Assembly (NCBI RefSeq): GCF_000758305.1
Contig: NZ_CP009458.1
Span: forward strand, 930,001-994,000
Origin: Cedecea neteri
GTDB lineage: Bacteria > Pseudomonadota > Gammaproteobacteria > Enterobacterales > Enterobacteriaceae
Reading direction: 5' to 3'
Length of the DNA: 64,000 nucleotides
Part shown: in pieces, positions 41,760 to 50,389 of the stretch
Layout: the number at the start of each line of letters is the position of its first letter
Position numbering within the stretch: the stretch's first letter is position 1
The notes under the pieces: generated by a model
What the model saw: only the letters and a program-made list of their open reading frames with translations
Database searches by the model: none
Told to the model about the DNA's origin: nothing
Translations under genes and position numbers: made by a program

Positions 41760-42860
41760 CTACAGTCTCATTGGCATAACAACATAGGCCGCCGCCTGGC
41801 TGGCCGCGTCTTCAATCTGCACGCTGGAAACGGAGTCGGTCAGCAGAATGCGGACGTTCTCGCACTTCAGGGCGTTCAGCACGTCCAGCACATAGCTGAC
41901 GTTGAAGCCGATTTCCATCTCGGTACCGTCGTAGGAAACGTCCAGAATCTCTTCTGCTTCTTCCTGCTCGGGGTTGTTTGCCGTGATTTTCAGTTGGTTT
42001 TCGCTGACGAACAGGCGCACGCCGCGGAATTTCTCGTTCGACAGAATCGCCGCACGCGCAAACGCCTGCTTCAGCAGATCGCAGCCTGCATCAAGGTGTT
42101 TATCCGGGTTCTTCGGCAGCACGCGACGGTAATCCGGGAAGCGGCCATCCACCAGCTTGGAGGTAAAGATGAAGTCACCGACATGAGCGCGAATGTTATT
42201 GCTGCCGATTTGCACGCGCAGCGGAGTTTCACCGCCGTCGAGCATACGCATCAGCTCAATCACGCCTTTACGCGGCACGATAACCGAATGATTTGGCAAA
42301 GGCTGACCAACCGGCATTGAACAGACCGCCAGACGGTGGCCATCCGTTGCAACGGTACGCAGATCTTCGCCTTCGGTTTCGAACAGCATGCCGTTCAGGT
42401 AATAGCGAACGTCCTGATGCGCCATAGAGAACTGCGTGGCTTCGATCAGGCGCTTCATGGTCGCCTGCGGCAGGGTAAATTCTACCTCGCTCTGCCAGTC
42501 GTCCAGGTTCGGGAAGTCCGCCGCCGGCAGCGTGGAAAGCGAGAAGCGGCTACGCCCGGAGCGAACCAGCATGCGGTCGCCCTCCAGCTGTACCGCAATT
42601 TCAGCCCCTTCCGGCAGGCCACGGCAGATATCGAAGAATTTACGTGCAGGTACGGTTGTTGCCCCAGGTTCATGAGGCTGTACCAGCGCCACGCGCGCCA
42701 CCATCTCCATTTCCAGATCGGTACCGGTTAAAGAGAGTGCACCTTCAGCCACCTGCAGCAGCAGATTGCCCAGGATAGGCAGAGTAGGACGGCCTCCGAG
42801 GGGGCCACTTACCTGCTGCAGCGGTTTTAATAAATGTTCACGTTCAACGGTAAATTTCAT
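41760..42860 (-). CDS. dnaN: DNA polymerase III beta sliding clamp
   Basis: 366 residues, as in E. coli; forms the ring dimer that tethers Pol III and binds RecF-neighbour repair factors. MKFTVEREHLLKPLQQVSGPLGGRPTLPILGNLLLQ is the expected start, and YVVMPMRL the family C-terminus, where partners dock. Three similar domains can be followed. It lies 4 bases after dnaA and abuts recF. Confidence 0.98.
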   Translation of the reverse strand: MKFTVEREHLLKPLQQVSGPLGGRPTLPILGNLLLQVAEGALSLTGTDLEMEMVARVALVQPHEPGATTVPARKFFDICRGLPEGAEIAVQLEGDRMLVRSGRSRFSLSTLPAADFPNLDDWQSEVEFTLPQATMKRLIEATQFSMAHQDVRYYLNGMLFETEGEDLRTVATDGHRLAVCSMPVGQPLPNHSVIVPRKGVIELMRMLDGGETPLRVQIGSNNIRAHVGDFIFTSKLVDGRFPDYRRVLPKNPDKHLDAGCDLLKQAFARAAILSNEKFRGVRLFVSENQLKITANNPEQEEAEEILDVSYDGTEMEIGFNVSYVLDVLNALKCENVRILLTDSVSSVQIEDAASQAAAYVVMPMRL

Positions 42861-42864
42861 AGCG

Positions 42865-44247
42865 TCACGAAGATAATGTTCTGATTAAATTGGAGAAATC
42901 TTCTTTGATATCGTGGCTTTCTTCACGCAACTGCTCAATCTTGCGGCAGGCATGTAAAACCGTGGTGTGGTCGCGTCCACCAAAAGCATCGCCAATTTCC
43001 GGCAGGCTATGGTTGGTCAGCTCTTTTGCCAGCGCCATCGCCATCTGGCGCGGGCGGGCAACGGAACGGGAGCGACGCTTGGACAGCAAGTCAGCGACCT
43101 TAATTTTATAATACTCGGCCACCGTTTTCTGAATATTATCGATGGTGACCAGCTTCTCCTGAAGCGCCAGCAGATCGCGCAGCGCTTCACGCACGAAGTC
43201 GATGGTAATCGCCCGGCCTGTAAAGTTGGCGTTGGCGATTACGCGGTTCAGCGCCCCTTCCAGCTCACGGACGTTGGAGCGCAGTCGCTTGGCAATAAAG
43301 AAGGCCACTTCGCCCGGCAGACGGATATCGTTCTCGTCGGCCTTTTTCATCAGGATCGCCACGCGGGTTTCAAGCTCCGGCGGCTCGATCGCTACCGTCA
43401 GCCCCCAGCCGAAACGGGATTTCAAACGATCCTCCACGCCGTTGATCTCTTTTGGATAGCGATCCGACGTCAGAATGATCTGTTGATTCCCTTCCAGCAG
43501 GGCATTAAAGGTGTGGAAAAACTCTTCCTGAGAACGTTCTTTATTGGCAAAAAACTGGATGTCATCGATAAGCAGCGCATCCACCGAGCGGTAATAGCGT
43601 TTGAACTCTTCGATGGCGTTGTTCTGCAGCGCCTTAACCATGTCCTGAACAAAACGCTCAGAGTGCATGTACACCACTTTAGCATTCGGCTTGCGGGCCA
43701 TGATGCCGTTACCCACCGCGTGTAAAAGGTGAGTTTTACCTAAACCGGTGCCGCCATAAAGGAAGAGCGGGTTATACGCGCCGCCTGGGTTATCGGCCAC
43801 CTGGCGTGCCGCCGCGCGGGCCAGCTGGTTCGATTTACCTTCAACGAAGTTATCAAAGGTGTGTTTCAGGTTAACGTTAGAACGGTAGGACGGCTCAGCA
43901 GGCGCAGGCACATTGTCCCAGCTTGGGCGCATTGGTGCCACAGCGCGAGCAACCTGCGCAGGAGCGGAGGTCGTGGCCAGCTCGGCAACAGGCTGCGTCA
44001 CGGGCTTACTGCCCACTTCAAAACGCAGCAAAGGCGCGTCGGTGCCGCAGAAATCGTTGAGCAGGCCATTGATATTATTAAGGTACTTATCCCGCACCCA
44101 GTCGAGTACGAAACGGTTAGGCGCGTACAAAGCCAGCGTGTTATCGCTCAGTTCCGCCTGTAGGGGGCGTATCCACATACTGAATTCTGTGGCTGGTAAC
44201 TCATCCTGCAATCGGGCAAGACACTGCTGCCAAAGCGAAAGTGACAC
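42865..44247 (-). CDS. dnaA: Chromosomal replication initiator DnaA
   Basis: 460 residues (E. coli 467). The start is GTG at 44247, reading VSLSLWQQCLARLQDELPATEFSMW, the same codon and peptide as in E. coli, with GGAG upstream. Domain I, a variable linker (residues ~85-125, shorter than in E. coli), AAA+ domain III with Walker A GGTGLGKTHL, Walker B LLIDDIQFF, and the DnaA HTH with GGRDHTTVLHACRKI. It binds DnaA boxes and opens oriC, which is not in the window. Confidence 0.98.
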   Translation of the reverse strand: MSLSLWQQCLARLQDELPATEFSMWIRPLQAELSDNTLALYAPNRFVLDWVRDKYLNNINGLLNDFCGTDAPLLRFEVGSKPVTQPVAELATTSAPAQVARAVAPMRPSWDNVPAPAEPSYRSNVNLKHTFDNFVEGKSNQLARAAARQVADNPGGAYNPLFLYGGTGLGKTHLLHAVGNGIMARKPNAKVVYMHSERFVQDMVKALQNNAIEEFKRYYRSVDALLIDDIQFFANKERSQEEFFHTFNALLEGNQQIILTSDRYPKEINGVEDRLKSRFGWGLTVAIEPPELETRVAILMKKADENDIRLPGEVAFFIAKRLRSNVRELEGALNRVIANANFTGRAITIDFVREALRDLLALQEKLVTIDNIQKTVAEYYKIKVADLLSKRRSRSVARPRQMAMALAKELTNHSLPEIGDAFGGRDHTTVLHACRKIEQLREESHDIKEDFSNLIRTLSS

Positions 44248-44452
44248 GGCGGACTCCACTCGAACAAAGTCGATAAAAAGACGAAGACTGAAAGTTATAC
44301 ATTCATGATTGTTGACACGCGCTCTCAGGCTGTGGGAGGCGCGCGAACCGCTATTTGCGGTTTCCCCGGTGAAGGCTGGATCACGATCGGGACCGCGGAT
44401 CATAGCCTAAAGCGCGGCAGAGATCTTCTGTTTCTCACAGATTCTTCACGAA

Positions 44453-44461
44453 TTATCCACA
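44453..44461 (+). promoter_or_regulatory. DnaA box in the dnaA promoter region
   Basis: A perfect TTATCCACA 9-mer lies 206 bases upstream of the GTG start, the place where DnaA autoregulates its gene. The whole 593-base gap 44248-44840 is the divergent dnaA/rpmH promoter region. I saw no further gene in it, and an open frame across 44305-44619 overlaps these promoters. Confidence 0.8.
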
Positions 44462-44710
44462 GGGAAGTTTTGAGCGGGTTAAGTGTAATCGATCCTGGCA
44501 CACGTGCAGCGTATAACCGTCTCATATTGGAAAATTTAATGACTAGCGCACAAATATCGCTAAAGAGATCTGATGAAGATCCTCGCGGATCCTTGCGCTT
44601 TCACGGTAAGCCCGTATAATTCTCCACCCGTCGCGTAATGCCGCTGTACTTCAGCGGAGATCCGGGCCTCTTTTCGGGGTCAAAAAGGGCGCAGCAGTAA
44701 GGGAATTGAA

Positions 44711-44739
44711 TTGACTCCGGAGTGTACAATTATTACAAT
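44711..44739 (+). promoter_or_regulatory. rpmH promoter
   Basis: TTGACT (44711-44716) and TACAAT (44734-44739) with a 17-base spacer match a strong sigma-70 promoter about 100 bases before rpmH. Confidence 0.75.
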
Positions 44740-44828
44740 CCGGCCTCTTTAATCAGCCACACTGAAGCGTAAGTCGTTCGCAGACCCTGTAGGGCGTTAC
44801 GCAAATCCAGTGAAATTTAATAGTTTAG

Positions 44829-44981
<153 letters not shown>

Positions 44982-44998
44982 TAAAAGCTAACCCCTGA

Positions 44999-45358
44999 GT
45001 GGTTAAGCTAGCTTTTCCCAGGGAGTTACGTTTGTTAACTCCCAATCATTTCACATTCGTCTTCCAGCAGCCACAACGGGCTGGCACGCCGCAAATCACC
45101 ATTCTCGGCCGCCTTAATTCGCTGGGGCATCCCCGCATCGGTCTCACAGTCGCTAAGAAAAACGTAAAACGCGCCCACGAACGCAATCGGATTAAACGTC
45201 TGACGCGTGAAAGCTTCCGTCTGCGTCAGCACGAACTGCCACCAATGGATTTCGTGGTAGTAGCGAAAAAAGGGGTTGCCGATCTGGATAACCAGGCTTT
45301 ATCGGAAGCATTGGAAAAGTTATGGCGCCGCCATTGTCGCCAGGCTCGCGGGTCCTGA
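44999..45358 (+). CDS. rnpA: RNase P protein component
   Basis: 119 residues, as in E. coli, with GTG start. VKLAFPRELRLLTPNHFTFVFQQ and the RNR signature KKNVKRAHERNRIKRLTRESFRL are visible. It helps RnpB RNA process the 5' ends of pre-tRNAs. It is downstream of rpmH and overlaps yidD by 37 bases, an arrangement known in E. coli. Confidence 0.98.
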   Translation: MVKLAFPRELRLLTPNHFTFVFQQPQRAGTPQITILGRLNSLGHPRIGLTVAKKNVKRAHERNRIKRLTRESFRLRQHELPPMDFVVVAKKGVADLDNQALSEALEKLWRRHCRQARGS

Positions 45359-45579
45359 TAGCCCTCATCAGGGTCTATCAACGCCTGATTAGTCCGCTTC
45401 TCGGGCCGCATTGTCGTTTCACCCCAACCTGTTCTCACTACGGAATTGAGGCCTTGCGCAGGTTTGGAGTGTTAAAAGGCAGTTGGTTAACGATGAAACG
45501 CGTACTAAAATGCCACCCTTTGAACCCTGGTGGAGACGATCCCGTTCCGCCCGGACCTTTTGATACCAGAGAACACTAA
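45322..45579 (+). CDS. yidD: Membrane protein insertion efficiency factor YidD
   Basis: 85 residues, same as E. coli. An amphipathic N-terminus (SRVLIALIRVYQRLISPLLG) precedes the Cys-rich motif HCRFTPTCSHYGIEALRRFG and the ending GGDDPVPPGPFDTREH. It aids YidC-dependent membrane insertion. It starts inside rnpA and ends 2 bases before yidC. Confidence 0.96.
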   Translation: MAPPLSPGSRVLIALIRVYQRLISPLLGPHCRFTPTCSHYGIEALRRFGVLKGSWLTMKRVLKCHPLNPGGDDPVPPGPFDTREH

Positions 45580-45581
45580 CG

Positions 45582-47225
45582 ATGGATTCGCAACGCAATC
45601 TTTTTCTCATCGCTTTGTTGTTCGTGTCTTTCATGATCTGGCAAGCCTGGGAGCAGGAGCACGCTCCTCAACCTCAGGTGCAGCAGACCACGCAGACCAC
45701 GAACAGCCAGGGTAACGCCGCTAACCAGGGTGTGCCGGCCAGTGGCCAGGGAAAACTCATTACGGTTAAAACTGACGTTCTTGAACTGACCATCAACACC
45801 CGCGGTGGTGATGTAGAACAAGCGCTGTTGCCAACCTACCCGAAAGAGTTGAAATCCGCAGAGCCGTTCCAACTGCTGGAAACCACGCCTGAATTTATCT
45901 ACCAGGCACAGAGCGGCCTGACCGGTCGTGATGGCCCGGATAACCCGGCGAACGGCGATCGTCCGCTGTATAACGTCACTGCCGATACCTTCGCGCTGGC
46001 GGATGGCCAGAACGAACTGGTTGTCCCGATGACGTTTACCGACGCCGCTGGCAACACCTTCACCAAGACCTTCACCCTGAAACGCGGTGAGTTCTCTGTG
46101 GGTGTGGACTACAACGTGAAGAACGTGGGCGAGAAACCGCTGGAGCTGGCAACCTTTGGTCAGCTGAAGCAGTCCATCAACCTGCCTTCTCATCGCGACA
46201 CCGGCAGCAGCAACTTTGCGCTGCATACCTTCCGTGGTGCGGCGTACTCCACCCCGGACGCGAAATACGAAAAAGTTAAGTTCGACAACATCGCTGACGG
46301 TGAAAACCTGAACGTCAACGCCAACAGCGGTTGGGTGGCGATGCTGCAGCAGTACTTTGCTACCGCATGGGTACCGCATACTCAGGGCGCGAACAACTTC
46401 TACACCACCAAACTGAACAACGACGTTGCGGCAATTGGCTACAAATCTGCCTCGCAGATCGTCCAGCCAGGCCAGACCGCTCAGATGGGCAGCACCCTGT
46501 GGGTAGGTCCAGAGATTCAGGACAAAATGGCGGCCGTTGCGCCACACCTTGACCTGACCGTAGATTACGGCTGGCTGTGGTTCATCTCTCAGCCACTGTT
46601 TAAGCTGCTGAAATTTATCCACAGCTTCATCGGTAACTGGGGCTTCTCCATTATCGTTATCACCTTTATCGTTCGTGGCATCATGTACCCGCTGACCAAA
46701 GCGCAGTACACCTCGATGGCCAAAATGCGTATGCTGCAGCCAAAACTGGCGGCCATGCGTGAGCGTATCGGTGACGACAAGCAGCGTATGAGCCAGGAAA
46801 TGATGGCGCTGTACAAAGCTGAGAAGGTTAACCCGCTGGGCGGCTGCTTCCCGCTGATCATCCAGATGCCAATCTTCCTGGCGCTGTACTACATGCTGAT
46901 GGGCTCCGTTGAACTGCGCCACGCGCCGTTCGCACTGTGGATCCACGACCTGTCTGCACAGGACCCGTACTACATCCTGCCGATTCTGATGGGCGCCACG
47001 ATGTTCTTCATCCAGAAGATGTCGCCGACCACCGTAACCGACCCGATGCAGCAGAAGATCATGACCTTTATGCCGGTCATCTTCACCGTGTTCTTCCTGT
47101 GGTTCCCGTCAGGTCTGGTGCTGTACTATATCGTCAGCAACCTGGTGACCATCCTTCAGCAGCAGCTGATTTATCGCGGTCTGGAAAAGCGTGGCCTGCA
47201 TAGCCGCGACAAGAAAAAGACCTGA
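45582..47225 (+). CDS. yidC: Membrane protein insertase YidC
   Basis: 547 residues (E. coli 548). N-terminal TM anchor (NLFLIALLFVSFMIWQAWEQE), then a large periplasmic beta-sandwich domain (residues ~60-330) and the conserved insertase core GWGFSIIVITFIVRGIMYPLTKAQY with the groove Arg, through SGLVLYYIVSNLVTILQQQLIYR. Works alone or with SecYEG to insert small membrane proteins. Confidence 0.98.
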   Translation: MDSQRNLFLIALLFVSFMIWQAWEQEHAPQPQVQQTTQTTNSQGNAANQGVPASGQGKLITVKTDVLELTINTRGGDVEQALLPTYPKELKSAEPFQLLETTPEFIYQAQSGLTGRDGPDNPANGDRPLYNVTADTFALADGQNELVVPMTFTDAAGNTFTKTFTLKRGEFSVGVDYNVKNVGEKPLELATFGQLKQSINLPSHRDTGSSNFALHTFRGAAYSTPDAKYEKVKFDNIADGENLNVNANSGWVAMLQQYFATAWVPHTQGANNFYTTKLNNDVAAIGYKSASQIVQPGQTAQMGSTLWVGPEIQDKMAAVAPHLDLTVDYGWLWFISQPLFKLLKFIHSFIGNWGFSIIVITFIVRGIMYPLTKAQYTSMAKMRMLQPKLAAMRERIGDDKQRMSQEMMALYKAEKVNPLGGCFPLIIQMPIFLALYYMLMGSVELRHAPFALWIHDLSAQDPYYILPILMGATMFFIQKMSPTTVTDPMQQKIMTFMPVIFTVFFLWFPSGLVLYYIVSNLVTILQQQLIYRGLEKRGLHSRDKKKT

Positions 47226-47248
47226 TAATATTTGGCGTTAAGCTTATG

Positions 47249-47276
47249 AAAGGCGGTCGATTGACCGCCTTTTTCT
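47249..47276 (+). terminator. Terminator after yidC
   Basis: AGGCGGTC-GATT-GACCGCCT forms an 8-bp stem followed by TTTTTCTTTTT, 24 bases after the yidC stop and before mnmE. Confidence 0.88.
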
Positions 47277-47302
47277 TTTTGATTCAAGGTCTGAGATAAA
47301 CG

Positions 47303-48667
47303 ATGAGCAATCATGACACTATCATTGCCCAGGCTACTCCGCCGGGGCGTGGCGGCGTAGGTATCCTGCGTATTTCCGGCCGTCAGGCGCGCGAGGTCGC
47401 GGAGGCGGTGCTCGGTAAGCTGCCGAAGCCACGCTACGCGGATTACCTTCCCTTCCGTGATGCCGACGGTAGCGCGCTGGATCAGGGCATTGCGCTGTGG
47501 TTTCCTGGCCCGAACTCCTTCACCGGTGAAGATGTTCTTGAACTGCAGGGGCACGGCGGCCCGGTCATTCTCGACCTGCTGCTAAAACGCATTCTGACGC
47601 TGCCGGGTTTACGCATCGCCAATCCCGGTGAGTTTTCCGAGCGCGCATTTCTGAACGATAAGCTCGACCTGGCGCAGGCAGAAGCCATTGCCGACCTGAT
47701 CGATGCCAGCTCCGAGCAGGCCGCTCGCTCAGCGCTTAATTCGCTGCAGGGAGCGTTCTCCGCGCGTATTAACCACCTGGTGGAAGCCCTGACTCACCTG
47801 CGTATCTACGTGGAAGCGGCTATCGACTTCCCGGACGAAGAGATCGACTTCCTCTCCGACGGAAAAATAGAAGCCCAGTTGCATCGGGTCATTGGCGATC
47901 TTGACGCGGTGCGCGCCGAAGCCCGCCAGGGCAGCCTGCTGCGCGAAGGCATGAAGGTGGTGATCGCCGGACGCCCTAACGCCGGTAAATCCAGCCTGCT
48001 GAACGCGCTGGCCGGGCGCGAGGCCGCTATCGTCACCGATATTGCCGGCACCACGCGTGACGTGCTGCGCGAACATATCCACATCGACGGCATGCCGCTG
48101 CATATCATCGATACCGCAGGCCTGCGTGAAGCCAGCGATGAAGTTGAACGCATCGGGATTGAGCGTGCCTGGAAAGAGATTGAGCAGGCGGATCGCGTGT
48201 TATTCATGGTGGACGGCACCACCACCAACGCCGTTGACCCGGCGACGATTTGGCCAGATTTTATCGCTCGTCTACCGGAGCGTTTGCCGATTACCGTGGT
48301 GCGCAATAAAGCGGACGTCACTGGAGAAACGCTTGGCCTGAGCGAAGTAAATGGTCACTCACTTGTCAGGCTCTCCGCCCGTACCGGGGAAGGTGTCGAC
48401 GTGCTGCGCGCGCATCTGAAAGAGAGCATGGGCTTCGAAACCAACATGGAAGGCGGCTTCCTCGCCCGCCGCCGTCACCTGCAGGCGCTCGAGCAAGCCG
48501 CTGAACACCTGCAACAGGGCAAAGCCCAACTGCTGGGTGCCTGGGCTGGCGAATTGCTGGCGGAAGAGCTGCGTCTGGCGCAACAGAACTTAAGTGAAAT
48601 CACCGGCGAATTTAGCTCTGACGACCTGTTAGGCCGCATCTTCTCGAGCTTCTGTATCGGGAAATAA
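47303..48667 (+). CDS. mnmE: tRNA modification GTPase MnmE
   Basis: 454 residues, as in E. coli. The formyl-THF-like N-terminus starts DTIIAQATPPGRGGVGILRISG. The G domain has GRPNAGKSSLLNAL (G1), GTTRD (G2), DTAGLRE (G3) and NKAD (G4); the C-terminus FCIGK carries the one-carbon Cys. With MnmG it makes the 5-carboxymethylaminomethyl group on wobble U. In E. coli tnaCAB, mdtL and yidZ follow; here yieE comes directly. Confidence 0.98.
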   Translation: MSNHDTIIAQATPPGRGGVGILRISGRQAREVAEAVLGKLPKPRYADYLPFRDADGSALDQGIALWFPGPNSFTGEDVLELQGHGGPVILDLLLKRILTLPGLRIANPGEFSERAFLNDKLDLAQAEAIADLIDASSEQAARSALNSLQGAFSARINHLVEALTHLRIYVEAAIDFPDEEIDFLSDGKIEAQLHRVIGDLDAVRAEARQGSLLREGMKVVIAGRPNAGKSSLLNALAGREAAIVTDIAGTTRDVLREHIHIDGMPLHIIDTAGLREASDEVERIGIERAWKEIEQADRVLFMVDGTTTNAVDPATIWPDFIARLPERLPITVVRNKADVTGETLGLSEVNGHSLVRLSARTGEGVDVLRAHLKESMGFETNMEGGFLARRRHLQALEQAAEHLQQGKAQLLGAWAGELLAEELRLAQQNLSEITGEFSSDDLLGRIFSSFCIGK

Positions 48668-48679
48668 CCCCTTACCGCC

Positions 48680-48714
48680 GCCCCGCGTCACACTTCATGA
48701 TGCGGGGCATTTTC
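48680..48714 (+). terminator. Terminator after mnmE
   Basis: GCCCCGC pairs with GCGGGGC, 15-base loop, and is followed by ATTTTCC. It is 13 bases after the stop. No convergent partner is present. Confidence 0.78.
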
Positions 48715-48987
48715 CTCATATTTAAAATACTTCATCATTTCAAGACGATGTCTTCAGATCGACATTTTTAAGTGCTTCACTGACGCAAACCACTAAGAAT
48801 TTTCCCAGGATTGAATATATAATATATTGCTCAAAAAATAGGTCACTCTATTGAAGAGCATCAATGACAACGCATTGAGCCAGAGACTACTATTCGATCC
48901 CTGACAAGATTCAGGATCGGATGCGGAGCGCTGTTTCAGCCACCCGAAGCAGCATGACATCGACTGACCATTATCAAGGAGCGACAA
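48715..48987 (+). other. Intergenic region upstream of yieE
   Basis: This 273-base AT-rich stretch carries no gene. It contains a TATATAATATAT palindrome (near 48824-48835) and a bulged hairpin CGATC(C)CTGA / TCAGGATCG around 48894-48919. E. coli carries the tna operon, mdtL and yidZ at this place; no remnant of them is recognisable. Confidence 0.55.
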
Positions 48988-49746
48988 ATGGCGACGCATT
49001 TTGCAAGATGGGCTCTGAACCCTCCCAACCTCACTTCACCCCGGCTGAGCGACGAGGTTCTTAACGCCGCCAGCCTGATGCCGGAGCACCGCCGCACGCG
49101 CTATCTCGCGTCGCGTACGCTGGTCGCAGAAATGATGTTTATGCTCTATGGCACCCAACGCCTGCCGCAAATCATCACCTCTACGGCAGGTCGCCCGCGC
49201 TTTGCCGACGCGGAACTGCCGGATTTCAGCATTGCCTATGCCGGTAACATGGTGGGCGTGCTGTTGGCCACCGAAGGGCGCTGCGGGCTGGACATGGAGC
49301 TTCGCCGCAGTTTCCAGGCACCGTCCCCGGTCGTGCCGCCGTCTCAGTCCAGCAGCAGCGAGATCACCTGGATCAACAACCAAAACGATCCTAATGAAGC
49401 CCGTACCCAGCTGCATACGCTCCGCCGTAGCGTCCTGAAACTGACGGACAATCCCCAGACGAGCCAGAGCACACTACAATTGTTGCCGGGCTCTGGTCGT
49501 CTGCGCGTCATAAACGAGCCGCATATTGAAGCGATCAGCGATGCGGAAGATATCCTTATCTGGGGCTGTGCCGTAGCACCGGGCGTGGAACGCCTGAAGC
49601 TTTGGGAGTTCGACGGCCAACAGGGCTGGAACGCCCTGCCGGATGCCGAAGCACGCAGCCGAAGCGCTCAGGCGCGCATCATTCGCCTGACGGGTATATC
49701 ATCAGAGACAGCAACGCCGCATAACACATTTTCCCGAACGTCCTGA
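48988..49746 (+). CDS. yieE: 4'-phosphopantetheinyl transferase-superfamily protein YieE
   Basis: 252 residues (E. coli 249). Seen: MATHFARWALN at the start, RRTRYLASRTLVAEMMFMLYG, STAGRPRFAD, FSIAYAGNMVGVLLATEGRCGLDMELRR with the Mg-binding GLD-E pattern, and NDPNEARTQLHTLRRSVLKL. It attaches phosphopantetheine from CoA to carrier proteins; the target carrier is not known. AAGGAG stands before the ATG. It precedes chrR with a 17-base gap. Confidence 0.93.
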   Translation: MATHFARWALNPPNLTSPRLSDEVLNAASLMPEHRRTRYLASRTLVAEMMFMLYGTQRLPQIITSTAGRPRFADAELPDFSIAYAGNMVGVLLATEGRCGLDMELRRSFQAPSPVVPPSQSSSSEITWINNQNDPNEARTQLHTLRRSVLKLTDNPQTSQSTLQLLPGSGRLRVINEPHIEAISDAEDILIWGCAVAPGVERLKLWEFDGQQGWNALPDAEARSRSAQARIIRLTGISSETATPHNTFSRTS

Positions 49747-49763
49747 CACATAAAGGAGTACCA

Positions 49764-50330
49764 ATGTCTGATTCGTTGAAGATAGTGACTTTACTGGGGA
49801 GCCTGCGTAAGGGTTCATTTAACGCGATGGTCGCCCGTACGCTGCCGAACATCGCCCCGGCAGGTATGCAGATTGATGCCCTGCCTTCCATTGGCGACAT
49901 CCCGCTGTACGATGCCGACATCCAGCAGGAAGAAGGTTTCCCGCAGAGCGTGGAAGCCCTTGCCGAGCAAATCCGCCAGGCAGATGGCGTGGTGATTGTG
50001 ACGCCTGAGTACAACTATTCCGTGCCGGGTGGCCTGAAAAACGCCATTGACTGGCTTTCTCGCCTGCCTGAGCAGCCGCTGGCCGGTAAACCAGTGCTGA
50101 TTCAAACCAGCTCTATGGGCGCTATCGGCGGCGCACGCTGCCAGTATCACCTGCGCCAGATCCTTGTTTTCCTGGATGCGATGGTGATGAACAAGCCTGA
50201 GTTTATGGGCGGCGTGATTCAGAACAAAGTGGACCCACAGAGCGGCGAAGTGGTCGATCAAAGCACGCTCGACCATCTGACCGGGCAACTGACCGCCTTT
50301 GGCGATTACATCCGGCGCGTCAAAGCTTGA
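49764..50330 (+). CDS. chrR: Quinone/chromate reductase ChrR (YieF)
   Basis: 188 residues, as in E. coli. FMN reductase flavodoxin fold: LLGSLRKGSFNAMVAR binds the phosphate, PEYNYSVPGGLKNAIDWLSR is the family signature, and SSMGAIGGARCQYHLRQIL is the C-terminal face. It reduces quinones and chromate with NAD(P)H. Downstream of yieE, likely same operon. Ends at a terminator shared with the convergent adeP. Confidence 0.95.
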   Translation: MSDSLKIVTLLGSLRKGSFNAMVARTLPNIAPAGMQIDALPSIGDIPLYDADIQQEEGFPQSVEALAEQIRQADGVVIVTPEYNYSVPGGLKNAIDWLSRLPEQPLAGKPVLIQTSSMGAIGGARCQYHLRQILVFLDAMVMNKPEFMGGVIQNKVDPQSGEVVDQSTLDHLTGQLTAFGDYIRRVKA

Positions 50331-50340
50331 TTCCAGGCCA

Positions 50341-50377
50341 AAAAAAACGCCAGTCACATGACTGGCGTTGTTGTTTT
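50341..50377. terminator. Bidirectional terminator, chrR/adeP
   Basis: AACGCCAGTCA and TGACTGGCGTT form an 11-bp stem with A-run to the left and GTTGTTTTT to the right; it stands between the chrR and adeP stops. Confidence 0.87.
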
Positions 50378-50389
50378 TAGCGTCTGGCT

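Noticed and set aside
44305..44619. A 104-codon frame in the dnaA/rpmH intergenic region
   Set aside because: It overlaps the DnaA box and promoter region and shows no family features; probably chance.
45576..46946. A 456-codon open frame opposite yidC, and 9211-10341 opposite fhuE
   Set aside because: Both are antisense shadows of well recognised genes in GC-rich DNA, without ribosome sites or recognisable domains.
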